From NCBI RefSeq assembly GCF_943193195.1, contig NZ_CALPDG010000014.1, positions 1-64,000 of the forward strand: 64,000 nucleotides of DNA, in the 5' to 3' direction. Positions 1 through 8,880 of the stretch are shown in pieces. The first letter of the stretch is position 1, and the number at the start of each line of letters is the position of its first letter. Under the pieces are notes generated by a model. It did no database searches, had not been told where the DNA came from, and saw nothing but the letters and a program-made list of their open reading frames with translations. The position numbers and the translations under genes are program-made. Source of the DNA: Mediterraneibacter agrestimuris. GTDB lineage: Bacteria > Bacillota > Clostridia > Lachnospirales > Lachnospiraceae.

Positions 1-170
1 TGGGAGTCGCTATAAAGTTCGTCGGTAGCTACGCCTAAGTGGACTTTCACCACAGAACAAGGGCATGCCCGTCATACCTAAAAAAGACACCCAGAACTTC
101 CATTCTGAATGTCTATATTTGTTTTCAATATTCTATTTTGGTCCTATCGACTAAAAGTGCACCGCACCTT
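1..170 (-). mobile_element. possible 5' end of a group II intron (partial)
   Basis: Read on the minus strand from about position 170 to 1, the sequence begins with a GTGCG-like pentamer and contains GGTGAAAGTCC near position 50, a string common in domain I of bacterial group II introns. The intron, if real, would extend beyond the left edge, so no reverse transcriptase or domain V can be seen. This is recognition by motif only; an IS end or a structured RNA is also possible. Confidence 0.25.
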
Positions 171-537
171 AAAACTTACCTCCCGGTCTTTTGAGTCGGA
201 ACTAAAACCACTTGTCTATCCTTAACTGAATATACAAAAGCTAGATTCCAAAATCATATTAACACAAGATGTAGTATGAGTTAACGTCCGAATTTTTATA
301 TATACAGAAAATGGAGAAATACTTATCCTCTCCCCATTATTTTCTTTTGTATTAAACGACAGGGCATAATAATCATAACCAAAGCTTCCACTTCATTAAC
401 TTACAGTAAAATTATTCAAGTTTGTTTACAGTCACCACCCGGAAGGATGGTCTACTTTTAGCTAAATACTGGCTATAAAGTTTTTATCACCTACTATCAA
501 AAAATTTATTCAAGTATTTAACTAAACTAGTTCTAGA
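171..537. other. AT-rich non-coding stretch
   Basis: No credible gene is visible on either strand. A weak hairpin near 308-338 (AATGGAGA pairing imperfectly with TCTCCCCATT) could be a terminator for the minus-strand operon ending at 538, but it lies about 200 bases beyond the stop codon. Otherwise I see nothing specific. Confidence 0.4.
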
Positions 538-1326
538 TTATACACACAAATCTCTTCGACTATACCATAATTGTGCCACTCCTGCTGCCACTAAACTAAT
601 GACAACACCAGTTATTATCAATCCACCTTTACTTTCCTCCCCTACAAACAAATCCGTAGCATTTGCAAAATAAAATGGTGTTACATATTTTAAAAACTTT
701 GCATCTGTAATTGTATGATATATAATATCAGCTAAATACATAAAAATTGCAATTCCAAGTGACAAACCAATCTGCTTTCTGTGACAAAATGATGATATTA
801 AAAAGCATATACTTCCAATTTCAAATTGCATAAAGAAAGCTACAAGATGATAGATACAATATTCATATAATTTAATATTGGCATCAACTGCCAAAAAACT
901 TATCCCTTCAAAAATGATACAAAAAATATTAAAAGTAATAACTAAAATAAGCATTGCTACATATTTCCAAAATACAATAGCGTGTCTATTCGAAGGAAAA
1001 ACATATATAAATTCTGCTGTATGTCCTTCTTCTTCTTTAGAAAGAAGAGAAGCACCTATCATTGCAGCAAACATTGCACCCCCTAATGAAAAAATAACAC
1101 TAATTGTTGTAGCATAATAACCTTCCATTGTTGCAATGCTAATTTTGCTCATTCCCAGTGCATTTGATATATTTTTCATATTTGAAAATGTTTCTGCCAT
1201 ATCTTCCATTCCTTCAGTCATACTTGGAAACAACAAAATGCACCCCAAAATACTTATTCCTACACAAAGACTCCATATAAAAAACACTTTAAAATTCATC
1301 TTCAATTCATGTTTTACAAATGTCAT
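538..1326 (-). CDS. ABC-2 type transporter permease
   Basis: Integral membrane subunit of an ABC transporter, about 262 residues with six predicted hydrophobic segments typical of ABC-2 exporters. It starts MTFVKHELKMNFKV; this ATG at 1326 is preceded by AAGGAGG at good spacing, so a longer in-frame extension starting at 1374 is unlikely. It begins two bases after the stop of the ATPase gene, so the two are translationally coupled and should form one exporter. The substrate is unknown. Such LytTR-linked exporters are often drug, peptide or bacteriocin-immunity pumps, which is inference here. Confidence 0.85.
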   Translation of the reverse strand: MTFVKHELKMNFKVFFIWSLCVGISILGCILLFPSMTEGMEDMAETFSNMKNISNALGMSKISIATMEGYYATTISVIFSLGGAMFAAMIGASLLSKEEEGHTAEFIYVFPSNRHAIVFWKYVAMLILVITFNIFCIIFEGISFLAVDANIKLYEYCIYHLVAFFMQFEIGSICFLISSFCHRKQIGLSLGIAIFMYLADIIYHTITDAKFLKYVTPFYFANATDLFVGEESKGGLIITGVVISLVAAGVAQLWYSRRDLCV

Positions 1327-1327
1327 G

Positions 1328-2191
1328 CTACTTACCTCCTTCATTTTTATTATAATAATGTATGAAGAGCTCATCTAAAGAAGGTTCTTCAATAAGTACA
1401 TCATCAACTGACTGACCATCTAATTTATGTATCAATTCTTTCATCGAGCCGGTATAGGAAAATGTTTCAACTTTATTATTATGCCATATTTTTACGAAAC
1501 GCAAATTGGTATGCGACATTTTTTCTATACTATCTTCTTTTAATACACATCCATTTTTTATGATTGCTGCACGTGTACAATACTTTTTTACTTCAGATAA
1601 AACATGCGATGATAAAAAGCATGTTGTTCCATTTTGATTAGCTTCTTTAAGAATATTAAAAAAAGTTTCTTGCATCAATGGATCTAATCCAGATGTCGGC
1701 TCATCTAAAATCAATAATTCAGGTTTGTGTTGTAATGCACAAATGATACTAACCTTTTTCCGATTACCTAAAGATAATTCTTCAACTTTTTTTTCCAATG
1801 GAACTTCAAGTATTTCACATAATCGGTTACTTTCTTTTTTACAATTCAATTTTCTTGCGTCTGCTGCTAATTGTATTACATCTTTTACTTTCATAGTAGG
1901 GTAAAACATAGTTTCAGAAGGCATATATCCAATATGTGCACGCATTTCTGAAGGGCTATGATACTCATTTCCTAATAACTTAATATTTCCTTTTTGATAC
2001 TGAATCAAGCCAAGCATACATCGGATTGTTGTTGACTTTCCAGCTCCATTAGGCCCCAGAAATCCATATATTTCACCTGCTTTAACTTTTAATGAAATGT
2101 CATCTACACCTTTGTGTTTTTTATAATATTTTTGAAGATGTTCTATTTCTATTGCATATCCTTTGTCATCTTTCATTGTTAATTTCTTCAT
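1328..2191 (-). CDS. ABC transporter ATP-binding protein
   Basis: Cytoplasmic ATPase of 287 residues that would power the permease encoded at 538. Visible motifs are Walker A GPNGAGKST, the signature LSLGN (in place of LSGGQ), Walker B LLILDEPTSGLDP and the switch His in SSHVLSE. The C-terminal about 70 residues are a regulatory tail. AAGGAGG precedes the ATG. Its start overlaps the end of the DUF3021-like gene by 26 bases, consistent with one operon. The variant signature LSxGN is seen in several drug/antibiotic exporter ATPases (family knowledge). Confidence 0.9.
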   Translation of the reverse strand: MKKLTMKDDKGYAIEIEHLQKYYKKHKGVDDISLKVKAGEIYGFLGPNGAGKSTTIRCMLGLIQYQKGNIKLLGNEYHSPSEMRAHIGYMPSETMFYPTMKVKDVIQLAADARKLNCKKESNRLCEILEVPLEKKVEELSLGNRKKVSIICALQHKPELLILDEPTSGLDPLMQETFFNILKEANQNGTTCFLSSHVLSEVKKYCTRAAIIKNGCVLKEDSIEKMSHTNLRFVKIWHNNKVETFSYTGSMKELIHKLDGQSVDDVLIEEPSLDELFIHYYNKNEGGK

Positions 2192-2639
2192 TTTTTATTC
2201 CTCCTTGTTTTTTGTAATTATCCAATAGAAAGTTTAGTCTCTTTGTATCAATTTTTCTTTTTAATTTATTTATTAAAAATATACAGGTATAGCAAGAAAA
2301 TATATATCCCCAAAAAACAACTGTATTTATCCAACAAGAATCAAACCACTGCAATATCTGAGAAATTGCTGTATATAAAGTAGAACATATAATTATCTTG
2401 ACTACCTCTTTCTTTCCGAGGCTATCAGCTTCATCAAAATTTTGTAATAAGTAAACTTGAACATACCCCATTAAATAGCAAACAAAAACAATTTCCATTA
2501 GATACAAAATATTAGCTTTCAAAGAATGTTGAATAATTTGATAAATATAATAATAAAAAGTAACACATATACTATAAATACTTGCTTTATACTCAATAGC
2601 AATTTCTCTACTTAAAAATTGACTCCATCTATTATTCAT
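2166..2639 (-). CDS. DUF3021-like membrane protein
   Basis: A 157-residue protein with about four hydrophobic segments in its first 120 residues and a basic cytoplasmic tail (KLKRKIDTKRLNFLL). Size, topology and position directly after a LytTR regulator match the DUF3021 family, whose members are usually encoded beside LytTR proteins and act as membrane partners of the regulator. It overlaps the regulator upstream by 8 bases and the ATPase downstream by 26 bases, so all four genes are probably one transcript. Assignment rests on topology and context rather than a diagnostic motif. Confidence 0.7.
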   Translation of the reverse strand: MNNRWSQFLSREIAIEYKASIYSICVTFYYYIYQIIQHSLKANILYLMEIVFVCYLMGYVQVYLLQNFDEADSLGKKEVVKIIICSTLYTAISQILQWFDSCWINTVVFWGYIFSCYTCIFLINKLKRKIDTKRLNFLLDNYKKQGGIKNEEINNER

Positions 2640-3081
2640 CCTGATACCCCTCTTGTAAAATTTGCCGCAATCTACCAGAATATTTTCTAGAAATAATTAC
2701 TTGCTCACCGTTTTCCATTGTTGCACGAATTCTACTATATGGTTCGCTTTTTAAATTACTAATTTTATAAATGTTTAAAATCATCGATTTAGAGCATCTA
2801 AAAAAGCCTCTCTCTGAATAAATTTCGGTTAATATTTTAAGCGTTTGAGAAAGTTTAAAAACATGATCGAAAGTATATGCAAATGTTGTTCCATCAACAT
2901 TTTCTATGTACAATATTTCTTCTGGAAGTAAAAATATCATTTTTTCGTTTTCTGATGCAACAATTTTTCTACTTTTCCCGTGAACAATTTCGACTAGCGT
3001 TTGAAGCGTTTTATTCATTTCTCTATAACGAATGATAATTTCATTTTCCCCTTGAAAAATCTGTTCCATTGTAAGTTTCAC
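2632..3081 (-). CDS. LytTR-domain transcriptional regulator without receiver
   Basis: A 149-residue DNA-binding protein. The C-terminal about 100 residues form a LytTR domain: FLLPEEILYIENVDG, the segment GFFRCSKSMILNI and a final SRKYSGRLRQIL. There is no receiver domain, as in the short LytTR proteins paired with DUF3021 membrane proteins. Translation likely starts at GTG 3081, with GGGAGG about 11 bases upstream; a later in-frame ATG at 3069 is too far from that site. A good promoter lies just upstream. It probably controls its own operon with the ABC exporter; a role in controlling the neighbouring biosynthetic cluster is possible but unsupported. Confidence 0.85.
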   Translation of the reverse strand: MKLTMEQIFQGENEIIIRYREMNKTLQTLVEIVHGKSRKIVASENEKMIFLLPEEILYIENVDGTTFAYTFDHVFKLSQTLKILTEIYSERGFFRCSKSMILNIYKISNLKSEPYSRIRATMENGEQVIISRKYSGRLRQILQEGYQDE

Positions 3082-3110
3082 AAATACTAAGTCCTCCCTT
3101 CTTTACTGAT

Positions 3111-3138
3111 AGTATAGCAAATAAGAAGATAAACTCAA
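3111..3138 (-). promoter_or_regulatory. promoter of the LytTR-ABC operon
   Basis: On the minus strand TTGAGT (3133-3138) is followed after 16 bases by TATACT (3111-3116). It lies about 30 bases before the GTG start at 3081. The 150-base gap to the end of the upstream cluster holds this promoter; no strong terminator is visible there. Confidence 0.6.
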
Positions 3139-3230
3139 TAGTAAATGGGGTAAGTTGCAAATCAAGAGTCTAACATACATTAATTACTTTATTTTTTATT
3201 AATCATGTATATAAATTACAAAACCAAATA

Positions 3231-4010
3231 CTAAATCTCCTTAAAATTAGGCATTCTTTTAGAAAAAAAAGCCTCTATTCCTTCCTGCTTATCACCATAT
3301 TCCATCAAAACAGCTTGACACATTTTCTCATATTGCATACCAGAATAAGTATTATCTTTATTTCCTATATTTATAGCCATTTTTGATAAGTATAATGCCA
3401 TTGGAGATTTCTGGGATAAAGTATCGCTAATACGTATACATTCAGTAATTAAATCTTCTTTGTTAACTATTTTAGAAATTAGACCATATTCTATCGCCTC
3501 ATTAGAAGTCAATCTTTTTCCGAGCATTATGACCTCCTTCGCCTTTGCTTCACCGATTAGCCTAATCAATCGTTGTGTACCTCCTGCTGAAGGAATTAAT
3601 CCCAAAGAAGTTTCTGGAAGGGCAAAACAAGTGCTCGAGACTGCGATTCTAAAATCACATGCCATTGCAAGTTCCAATCCTCCTCCCATAGCAACACCAT
3701 TTATTGCAGCTATAACTGGTGTATAATAATTTTCTATCTGATAGCATAAGTCCTGAAGATTGGTCTGCAAAATATCAAAACATGTTTTGGATCTTATCCG
3801 TTTTAGATCTCCACCAGATGAGAATGCTTTTTCTCCTATACCGGTTATAATTAGCACCTTAACTCTCTTTTTTTCTTTAAATAAATTCAAAGCTTCTATT
3901 AATTCATTAGTTGTGTGATCATCGATTGCATTATAGAATCTTTCTCTAGTTAAGGTAATAAGACCATATTTTTCACATAATATTTTAATTTTTATATTTT
4001 TAAACTCCAT
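3231..4010 (-). CDS. enoyl-CoA hydratase/isomerase family protein (crotonase fold)
   Basis: A 259-residue crotonase-fold enzyme, normal length for short-chain enoyl-CoA hydratases, which add water to trans-2-enoyl-CoA or run in reverse. The oxyanion-hole motifs are present (AFSSGGDLK near 62-70 and GVAMGGGLELAMACD near 105-119), as are both catalytic glutamates of the hydratase subgroup, E113 (GGGLELA) and E133 (LPETSLGLIP). It is the last gene of the 17-gene cluster, 14 bases after the CoA-transferase. It would supply the dehydration/hydration step for a CoA-bound chain. Exact substrate unknown. Confidence 0.9.
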   Translation of the reverse strand: MEFKNIKIKILCEKYGLITLTRERFYNAIDDHTTNELIEALNLFKEKKRVKVLIITGIGEKAFSSGGDLKRIRSKTCFDILQTNLQDLCYQIENYYTPVIAAINGVAMGGGLELAMACDFRIAVSSTCFALPETSLGLIPSAGGTQRLIRLIGEAKAKEVIMLGKRLTSNEAIEYGLISKIVNKEDLITECIRISDTLSQKSPMALYLSKMAINIGNKDNTYSGMQYEKMCQAVLMEYGDKQEGIEAFFSKRMPNFKEI

Positions 4011-4024
4011 ATTTTTCTCCTATT

Positions 4025-5491
4025 TCAAATCATAGAACCATGCTTCTTGAAGTTTACATGCATTTGAAAAGCATTTGCCAAGTCGTGAGGAGTGTGTTTG
4101 TTTCCGTTTTTTTCTATAGCATTTTTATAATATCTCCAGAGTTGTTCCTTATATTTTGGATGTGCACAATTATTAATGATTATCTCAGCTCTTTCTTTGG
4201 GGGATTTCCAACGTAAGTCTGCAATTCCCTGTTCTGTAACAAATATCTGTGTATCGTGCTCTGTGTGATCACAGTGACTTACCATAGGAACAACACAAGA
4301 TATTAACCCATTTTGGGCCGTTGATTTTGTAGCAAAAATATTGATTTTAGAATTTCTTGCAAAATCTCCCGAACCACCTATACCATTAATGATGTTAGAA
4401 CCTAATTTATGTGTAGAATTAACGTTCCCGTATATGTCAAATTCTACAGGAGTATTCATTGCTATGACGCCTAAACGCCTAATCACTTCGGCACTATTAG
4501 AAATATCCTGTGGACGTAAAATGATTCTATTCTTAAAATAATCTATATTATCAAATAATACCGTCTCTTTTGCTTTGGATAGGCAAATAGCACATGTAGA
4601 AATCCCATCAATTATACCTTCATCAAGAAGTTCAAATGCTGTATCTTGCATAGTTTCTGTATACATTTTTAAACCTTTAATTCCAATACCACGTAATCCT
4701 GCCAAAACCGCATTGGCAACTGCCCCTACGCCAGATTGGATGGGAAAGTTTTTTAATAAATCCGTATTGCTATCTAATTCTGCTCTTAAGAAACTTATAA
4801 TATGCTCTGCAATTTTATCCGATTCTTCATCTTGTGGTACAAATTGTGGATATGTTCCGTCCTCGTGAGTAAAAACAATTGCTTTAATTTTACTTATCTC
4901 ACATGGAATATATGTAGTTCCCACTCTATCCGTTGCCTCACATATGGGTATAATATTTGCCGATGGTGCATTACCGGCATAAAAGATGTCTGCTATTTCA
5001 CTAAATTCAATTGGAATTTGAGTATTTACTTCTAAAATAATATTTTTTGCATATTTAGCTAAAAAAGGTGAAATTCCAACAGACGTCGTTGGATATATAC
5101 CATTATCATCTACTTTTACACATTCAATAATTGCATAATCAATATCTATTATACCAGTCTCTATCATTCTTGGAACATGACTTAAATGTATATCAGAATA
5201 TAATATTTCCCCATTATTTATACAACGTCTCACATCAGAATGGGTTTGATATGGATATCTTTTTTTGATTAAACCTTTTCTGCATAATACACCTTCTGCC
5301 TTGTCTCCAACAGAAGCAGATGTTATTAGGGTCAAATCCCCAGCTTCTATATATTGAGGAATGACTTTAGGATCTCCAGACAGAGTGAAACCACTAAATC
5401 CTAAAGTCATCCCAGGCATTATCAATTTTGCTGCTTCTGAGGCATCAGTAACCATTTTCTTTAATTCTTTTGTAACTCTATTTGTAACCAT
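4025..5491 (-). CDS. acetyl-CoA hydrolase/transferase family CoA-transferase
   Basis: A 488-residue enzyme of the Cat1/AarC/4-hydroxybutyrate CoA-transferase family, which moves CoA between an acyl-CoA and a free carboxylic acid through a glutamyl-CoA thioester. The expected catalytic glutamate sits in YTETMQD (E279), and the glycine-rich GGSGDFARNS and the C-terminal VTEQGIADLRWKSPKERAEI are typical. Its ATG directly abuts the stop of the acyl-CoA dehydrogenase gene. In this cluster it could activate a starter acid using acetyl-CoA or succinyl-CoA, or release the final acid. Which acids are used cannot be read from sequence. Confidence 0.88.
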   Translation of the reverse strand: MVTNRVTKELKKMVTDASEAAKLIMPGMTLGFSGFTLSGDPKVIPQYIEAGDLTLITSASVGDKAEGVLCRKGLIKKRYPYQTHSDVRRCINNGEILYSDIHLSHVPRMIETGIIDIDYAIIECVKVDDNGIYPTTSVGISPFLAKYAKNIILEVNTQIPIEFSEIADIFYAGNAPSANIIPICEATDRVGTTYIPCEISKIKAIVFTHEDGTYPQFVPQDEESDKIAEHIISFLRAELDSNTDLLKNFPIQSGVGAVANAVLAGLRGIGIKGLKMYTETMQDTAFELLDEGIIDGISTCAICLSKAKETVLFDNIDYFKNRIILRPQDISNSAEVIRRLGVIAMNTPVEFDIYGNVNSTHKLGSNIINGIGGSGDFARNSKINIFATKSTAQNGLISCVVPMVSHCDHTEHDTQIFVTEQGIADLRWKSPKERAEIIINNCAHPKYKEQLWRYYKNAIEKNGNKHTPHDLANAFQMHVNFKKHGSMI

Positions 5492-6640
5492 CTAATCCAC
5501 TTCTTCCATATTGTTCATTAAATTTTTAACTATAGATTCCTTATGTATTTGGGAGGTTCCTTCGTAAATCTGACACACCTTAACATCTCTATATAACTTT
5601 TCCAATGGAAAGTCACTTAGATATCCATTACCTCCACATATCTGTAACGCATCAGAACATATCTGAGTCGCCATATCTGTACTAAATACTTTAGCATACG
5701 ACGATAATTGTTCTGGATCGGAATTCATTTTAAGATTTTTAGCAGCATACCAACCAAGTAATCTGGCCGCTTTGATTTGAATATCCATCTCTGCAATTGT
5801 ATGACCAATTGCTTGATGCTTCCAAATTGGCTTTCCATAACTATATCTTCTATTTGCATATTTCATAGACTCGTCTCTGGCTTTCCTTGCGATTCCAACG
5901 GCCATTCCTGCACAACAGATTCTATTGTATTCAATACTTTTAATAGCCAGCGAAAGCCCATTTGTCGAGTAAAGATTCTGCTCTGATGGAATAATAACAT
6001 TTTTCAATTCGAGTTTCCCTATAACATTGGCCTTTTGTCCCATAGTTTGAATAGGACCACTATAGGTTACTCCATCGCTCTTCATGTCAACTATAAACAT
6101 AGAAAACTCTTTTGGACTTTTTTCACCTATACGCGCAAACACTATTGCATAATCAGCAAATGGTATTGCAGATATTAATGTTTTACTTCCATTAAGTACA
6201 TATACACCATTCTGATAAGTGGCTTCTGTATTAATATATGTCAGGTTACTCCCTGCCTCTTCCTCTGTGTATGCTAACGAAAATATTTTCCCATTTAACA
6301 TTTCTCTAAAATATCTCTCTTTTAACTTTACATTATCACTTAACAAAATAGGAACTGTGACAGCATCTTGCACTTGTAACGCGGTTCCAATTCCTGCACA
6401 TCCCCATGCAAATTCTTCGGCAATTATGTAGCGTTCTATGATACTATATCCCAGACCACCATATTCAGTAGGAATCATACAGTTCAATAATCCCTCCCTT
6501 TTTGCCAACTTAATAATTTCTAAGGGAAATGTTACCTCTTTATCATATTTTTCTGCAAAAGGTAAAATATTTTTAACGGTAAACTCATGAGCTTTATCTT
6601 TTAATTTTAATTGGTTCTCATCATAAATTATATTTAACAT
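5492..6640 (-). CDS. acyl-CoA dehydrogenase
   Basis: A 382-residue FAD-dependent acyl-CoA dehydrogenase of normal length. Visible are the FAD/substrate-binding stretch AYTEEEAGSN, the C-terminal ICGGNGYLSDFPLEKLYRD and the catalytic glutamate in IYEGTSQIHK (about E360), as in short-chain and butyryl-CoA dehydrogenases. It interconverts acyl-CoA and 2-enoyl-CoA. No electron-transfer flavoprotein genes are nearby, so it must use the cell's ETF or oxidise its substrate another way. With the hydratase and SDRs it provides the saturation/desaturation step of a CoA-linked cycle. AAGGAGG precedes the ATG. Confidence 0.9.
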   Translation of the reverse strand: MLNIIYDENQLKLKDKAHEFTVKNILPFAEKYDKEVTFPLEIIKLAKREGLLNCMIPTEYGGLGYSIIERYIIAEEFAWGCAGIGTALQVQDAVTVPILLSDNVKLKERYFREMLNGKIFSLAYTEEEAGSNLTYINTEATYQNGVYVLNGSKTLISAIPFADYAIVFARIGEKSPKEFSMFIVDMKSDGVTYSGPIQTMGQKANVIGKLELKNVIIPSEQNLYSTNGLSLAIKSIEYNRICCAGMAVGIARKARDESMKYANRRYSYGKPIWKHQAIGHTIAEMDIQIKAARLLGWYAAKNLKMNSDPEQLSSYAKVFSTDMATQICSDALQICGGNGYLSDFPLEKLYRDVKVCQIYEGTSQIHKESIVKNLMNNMEEVD

Positions 6641-6656
6641 ATATTCCTCCTTGGTC

Positions 6657-7430
6657 CTACACTAAGTGCTTATTTAGTTCAAAAAACTTTCGGGTTGAAT
6701 TTTCGGTGCTAACATTATGATCCATAGGAGTAATCTTTAAAATTGTAGAAAGCTTATAGTTATTTATTTCATACAAATCTGTAATAATCTTTGCTATCTG
6801 CTCAGGCTGTAATATCTCATTTTTATCTACCCCTAATAAACTAGGATCTATCGCTAATTTTGTATTAACCCATCCTGGACATAAAGAATATATGTGAATA
6901 CCAAATTCACTAACATCTAAATCCAAAATTTCCGATAATCGATTAAGGGCTGCTTTACTTACACCATATACCCCCGAATACTGAATTGCTCGACTTCCTA
7001 TTTCCGATGAAATATTAAAAATCCATCCTCTCTCGTGCTCTTTCATTTCTGGTAACAAGTAATGAATAAATTCATAGGGAATAGTTAAATTTAAATGAAT
7101 TACGGATTTCCACAATTTCATATTTATTTTATCTATTCCTCCCATTGCAACTCTTCCAGCAGCATTTACTAAAATATTGATCGCTCCTAACTTTTTTTGA
7201 ACGCATTCAATAATAGATAGTACTGAGTTTTCAATCATCAAATCTTGAGCAACAACAATAGATTCACCGCCAGATTTCTCTATAATCTTTTTTACTTCTT
7301 CTAATTTCTTGGCATCTCTTGCGACTAGAGCCACTTTCACACCTTTTCGCGCTAAGGCTATAGCGATAGCTCTTCCAATTCCACTTGATGAACCTGTAAC
7401 AATAGCCACATCTTTATGTATATTTTCCAT
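6657..7430 (-). CDS. short-chain dehydrogenase/reductase
   Basis: A 257-residue classical SDR with the cofactor motif TGSSSGIG (residues 12-19), NAAG, a catalytic Ser in NISSEIG and the active-site YGVSK. It has the full set of residues for NAD(P)H-dependent reduction of a ketone or oxidation of an alcohol. It lies 17 bases upstream of the acyl-CoA dehydrogenase and 13 bases downstream of a double-SDR gene. Likely a ketoreductase for one chain intermediate; it is less similar to FabG than the SDR at 12853. Confidence 0.88.
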   Translation of the reverse strand: MENIHKDVAIVTGSSSGIGRAIAIALARKGVKVALVARDAKKLEEVKKIIEKSGGESIVVAQDLMIENSVLSIIECVQKKLGAINILVNAAGRVAMGGIDKINMKLWKSVIHLNLTIPYEFIHYLLPEMKEHERGWIFNISSEIGSRAIQYSGVYGVSKAALNRLSEILDLDVSEFGIHIYSLCPGWVNTKLAIDPSLLGVDKNEILQPEQIAKIITDLYEINNYKLSTILKITPMDHNVSTENSTRKFFELNKHLV

Positions 7431-7442
7431 TGCACAATCCTC

Positions 7443-8867
7443 CTATTCATCTACTAATTCCGGAACCTTAATCAAGGAATATCCACCATCTACAATGAGA
7501 TTTTTCCCAACAAGATAATCAGATGCATCACTAACCAAAAAACAAATCACCCCCGAGATGTCTTCTGGATTTCCTAATCTTCCCATAGGGATTTTTTTGC
7601 GCCATTGATTTCTATAACTATCAGTAGTGAAATTCATAATTTGTGTATCAATATACCCGGGAGCTACACAGTTTAGTCTGATACCATATTTTGCTCCCAA
7701 AAGCGAAATATTTTTCGTTAATTGTGTCATTGCAGCCTTTGTCACGCTATATGAAGCTAATCCATATGATGGTACGAAATTGACATCTATTGTGCTTACC
7801 CCAAGTCCTACACCTCTAATATTGTTATCTTTCCACTTTTTAAATAACATTTTTAGTGCTGTAGAATATCCCTGATAATTAGTTTCGTACATAGTTTTAT
7901 AGTCATTTTCATCATTTAGTTCATCTGTAACATACCCTATTCCTGCAACATAAATAAAAATATCTATTTTCCCAAAAAACTGCCACGTTTCTATAATTGC
8001 ATTTTCAATATTTTTTTGACATTTAACATCCTTTTGTAAAACAAGACTTTTAGTTTTTGACATATCTATTATTTTTTGAATTTCTTCAAGCTTCTCTTTT
8101 CTTCTTGCGATTAATGATACGCAAGCTCCTCTTTTAGCTAATTCAAGGACAGTAGCTTTCCCTATACCAGAACTACAACCAAAGACGATTGCCACCTTTC
8201 CTGTTAAATCAAATTCTCTTTGGTTTTCTTTTGGATGTACTAATATACTTGTGCTTTTTTTTATAATACCTTCTTTAATCGGAGGTGTTACTTGATTCAT
8301 TTCAAGTCCACCATCCAATACGATGGTTTCCCCAGTCATGAATCTTGAACTTTCCGAAAGCAGAAAGGACATTGTAGACTTGATATCCGCCAATTCGACG
8401 CATCTGCGTATAGCAAGTCTTCGAAAATATGACCATTCATTATTTATAGAAAAAGATTTGTCTCGTTCTGGGAAATATCCAATTTCTATATTATTATACG
8501 TGATATTTTTTTTTGCTAAATCAATAGCCTGCTGCTTAAAGAATGTAACAATGGCCTTTTGTATAGAATACGATCTAGAGTATTTAATTTCATATTTATA
8601 TCTTTCAAATCCATTTGTTAATAGAACAATTCTTCCGTTATTTTGTTCTTTTAGTTTTTCTATATACTCTTCAATTTCTTCAAATATTACATTCAAATCT
8701 GTAGCTTGCGTATGTTGACAAGAAAACACTAATATTCTAGGTGTTCTTTCGATTTTTTTGCGTTTTTCTATACACTCGATATTTAATAATTCTAGAATCC
8801 TTTTAGCCAATGATCTCGCATAATCATTAGTTCCTAGAACATATGCAGAATCATCAATTGTTTTCAT
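7443..8867 (-). CDS. double SDR protein: degenerate N-terminal SDR plus intact C-terminal SDR
   Basis: About 474 residues. The C-terminal 250 residues are a classical SDR (GCSSGIGK cofactor loop, YVAG where NNAG is usual, active-site YSVTK, ending LIVDGGYS). The N-terminal about 215 residues look like an SDR without the GxxxGxG loop, but keep a YSIQK triad-like segment and end with the typical SDR C-terminus GETIVLDGG. It is a paralogue of the next gene upstream. The start at 8867 is chosen because AAAGGA precedes it and it lies 13 bases after the upstream stop; an in-frame ATG at 8966 would overlap that gene by 86 bases. Probably a structural/regulatory half fused to an active ketoreductase. 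Confidence 0.75.
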   Translation of the reverse strand: MKTIDDSAYVLGTNDYARSLAKRILELLNIECIEKRKKIERTPRILVFSCQHTQATDLNVIFEEIEEYIEKLKEQNNGRIVLLTNGFERYKYEIKYSRSYSIQKAIVTFFKQQAIDLAKKNITYNNIEIGYFPERDKSFSINNEWSYFRRLAIRRCVELADIKSTMSFLLSESSRFMTGETIVLDGGLEMNQVTPPIKEGIIKKSTSILVHPKENQREFDLTGKVAIVFGCSSGIGKATVLELAKRGACVSLIARRKEKLEEIQKIIDMSKTKSLVLQKDVKCQKNIENAIIETWQFFGKIDIFIYVAGIGYVTDELNDENDYKTMYETNYQGYSTALKMLFKKWKDNNIRGVGLGVSTIDVNFVPSYGLASYSVTKAAMTQLTKNISLLGAKYGIRLNCVAPGYIDTQIMNFTTDSYRNQWRKKIPMGRLGNPEDISGVICFLVSDASDYLVGKNLIVDGGYSLIKVPELVDE

Positions 8868-8880
8868 AAAATCCTTTTCT

